Shown: in pieces, positions 63,613 through 64,000 of the stretch
Layout: every line of letters starts with the position of its first letter
Position numbering within the stretch: position 1 is the stretch's first letter
Notes under the pieces: model-generated
Seen by the model: only the letters and a program-made list of their open reading frames with translations
Told to the model about the DNA's origin: nothing
The model's database searches: none
NCBI RefSeq assembly: GCF_010015585.1
Contig: NW_022985068.1
Location: 248,001 to 312,000, forward strand
DNA length: 64,000 nt
Direction: 5' to 3'
Origin: Eremomyces bilateralis CBS 781.70
Taxonomy: Eukaryota > Ascomycota > Dothideomycetes > Eremomycetales > Eremomycetaceae
Translations under genes and position numbers: made by a program

Positions 63613-64000
63613 ATGGACTCTCGTTACTATCGACCGCCGTCACCGCGACGACTTGTCGCTCCAGGCCGTGCCACCACGGGCAACTTTGACAGTCACGATG
63701 GATACCATACGATCGCTCGAAGCCCTCGGGAGTACACCCCACGATCAAGCGCGGAAAGAGTTGGCGCAACTGGCGGTGTGACCCCTCTATCATCCGAAAC
63801 TTACGTCACGCCTTCCCATCGGTCAAGTGCTTATAACTATGCGGGACGTCCTCGACGAGACTCGGAGCAGACGCGAGGCAGTCGACCACAGGTGATTCAA
63901 TCGTCTCGCAACCGGCCCCCGAGCCCCATCCACGGTTCGTATGAACGGGACAGCTACAGCCAACCCGGGTCCACAGCTCCCAGGAGAGACCACTCGAGGC
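63613..64000 (+). CDS. Uncharacterised Ser/Arg/Pro-rich protein, N-terminus (cut by window edge)
   Basis: From the ATG at 63613 (MDSRYYRPPSPRRLVAPGRA) 129 codons stay open to the window end. The sequence is disordered and rich in Ser, Arg, Pro, Tyr and Gly, with repeated SPRE, SPRR and PPSP phrases that could be phosphorylation or arginine-methylation sites. No domain is visible in this part, so identity depends on the missing C-terminal sequence. The C/T-rich leader upstream supports the start. I cannot assign a function. Confidence 0.6.
   Translation, partial: MDSRYYRPPSPRRLVAPGRATTGNFDSHDGYHTIARSPREYTPRSSAERVGATGGVTPLSSETYVTPSHRSSAYNYAGRPRRDSEQTRGSRPQVIQSSRNRPPSPIHGSYERDSYSQPGSTAPRRDHSR

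Overview
The window is nuclear DNA of a filamentous ascomycete (Pezizomycotina, probably a eurotiomycete). The evidence is short introns of 45-150 bp with GT...AG ends and CTAAC-type branch sites, mostly single genes separated by 0.3-3 kb, and fungal families such as Zn2Cys6 regulators, the SHO1 osmosensor, NudE, PAS kinase, LysM proteins and a 2,283-residue fused acetyl-CoA carboxylase. The genus is not decided. Three runs of N (2163-2182, 24317-24449, 54946-55170) are assembly gaps; the last two lie inside genes.

Layout. 1-6.1 kb: 5' end of a PKA-type kinase and the cohesin subunit SMC3, both on the minus strand. 6.1-15.5 kb: an accessory-looking stretch with an N-terminally truncated sphingomyelinase-type phosphodiesterase, a Zn2Cys6 regulator, a small secreted FPGKG-repeat protein, and about 3.5 kb of poorly coding DNA with an unrecognised, apparently decayed coding region. 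A near-identical hairpin plus (CT)n repeat brackets the phosphodiesterase/regulator pair. 15.7-35.3 kb: housekeeping genes, namely a membrane-anchored BAG chaperone cofactor (+), then on the minus strand PAS kinase PSK1, a Gfd2/YDR514C-like DEDDh nuclease and acetyl-CoA carboxylase. 37.7-45 kb: nudE, an EXPERA-fold membrane protein, a PAN/Apple-like secreted protein and an AVT-type amino-acid transporter. 45-49 kb: a second accessory stretch with a truncated pseudokinase of a fungal lineage-specific family. 49.1-61.3 kb: dynactin p24 (RO-10), SHO1, dynactin p62, mitochondrial NDUFAF5, a LysM protein and cytochrome b5 reductase. 63.6 kb to the end: N-terminus of an uncharacterised Ser/Arg/Pro-rich protein.

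How they fit together. Three dynein-pathway genes (nudE, ro-10, p62) lie within 19 kb. PSK1, PKA and acetyl-CoA carboxylase belong to nutrient and carbon signalling and lipid synthesis, but nothing in the sequence shows that they are physically co-regulated. No operon, CRISPR array, rRNA, tRNA or intact mobile element was seen. The two accessory stretches (6-15.5 kb and 45-49 kb) hold most of the unusual material. I did not find a clear new multi-gene system; the best leads are the FPGKG secreted protein, the apparently intact DEDDh active site of the Gfd2-like protein, the dynein-gene grouping and the repeat-flanked island.
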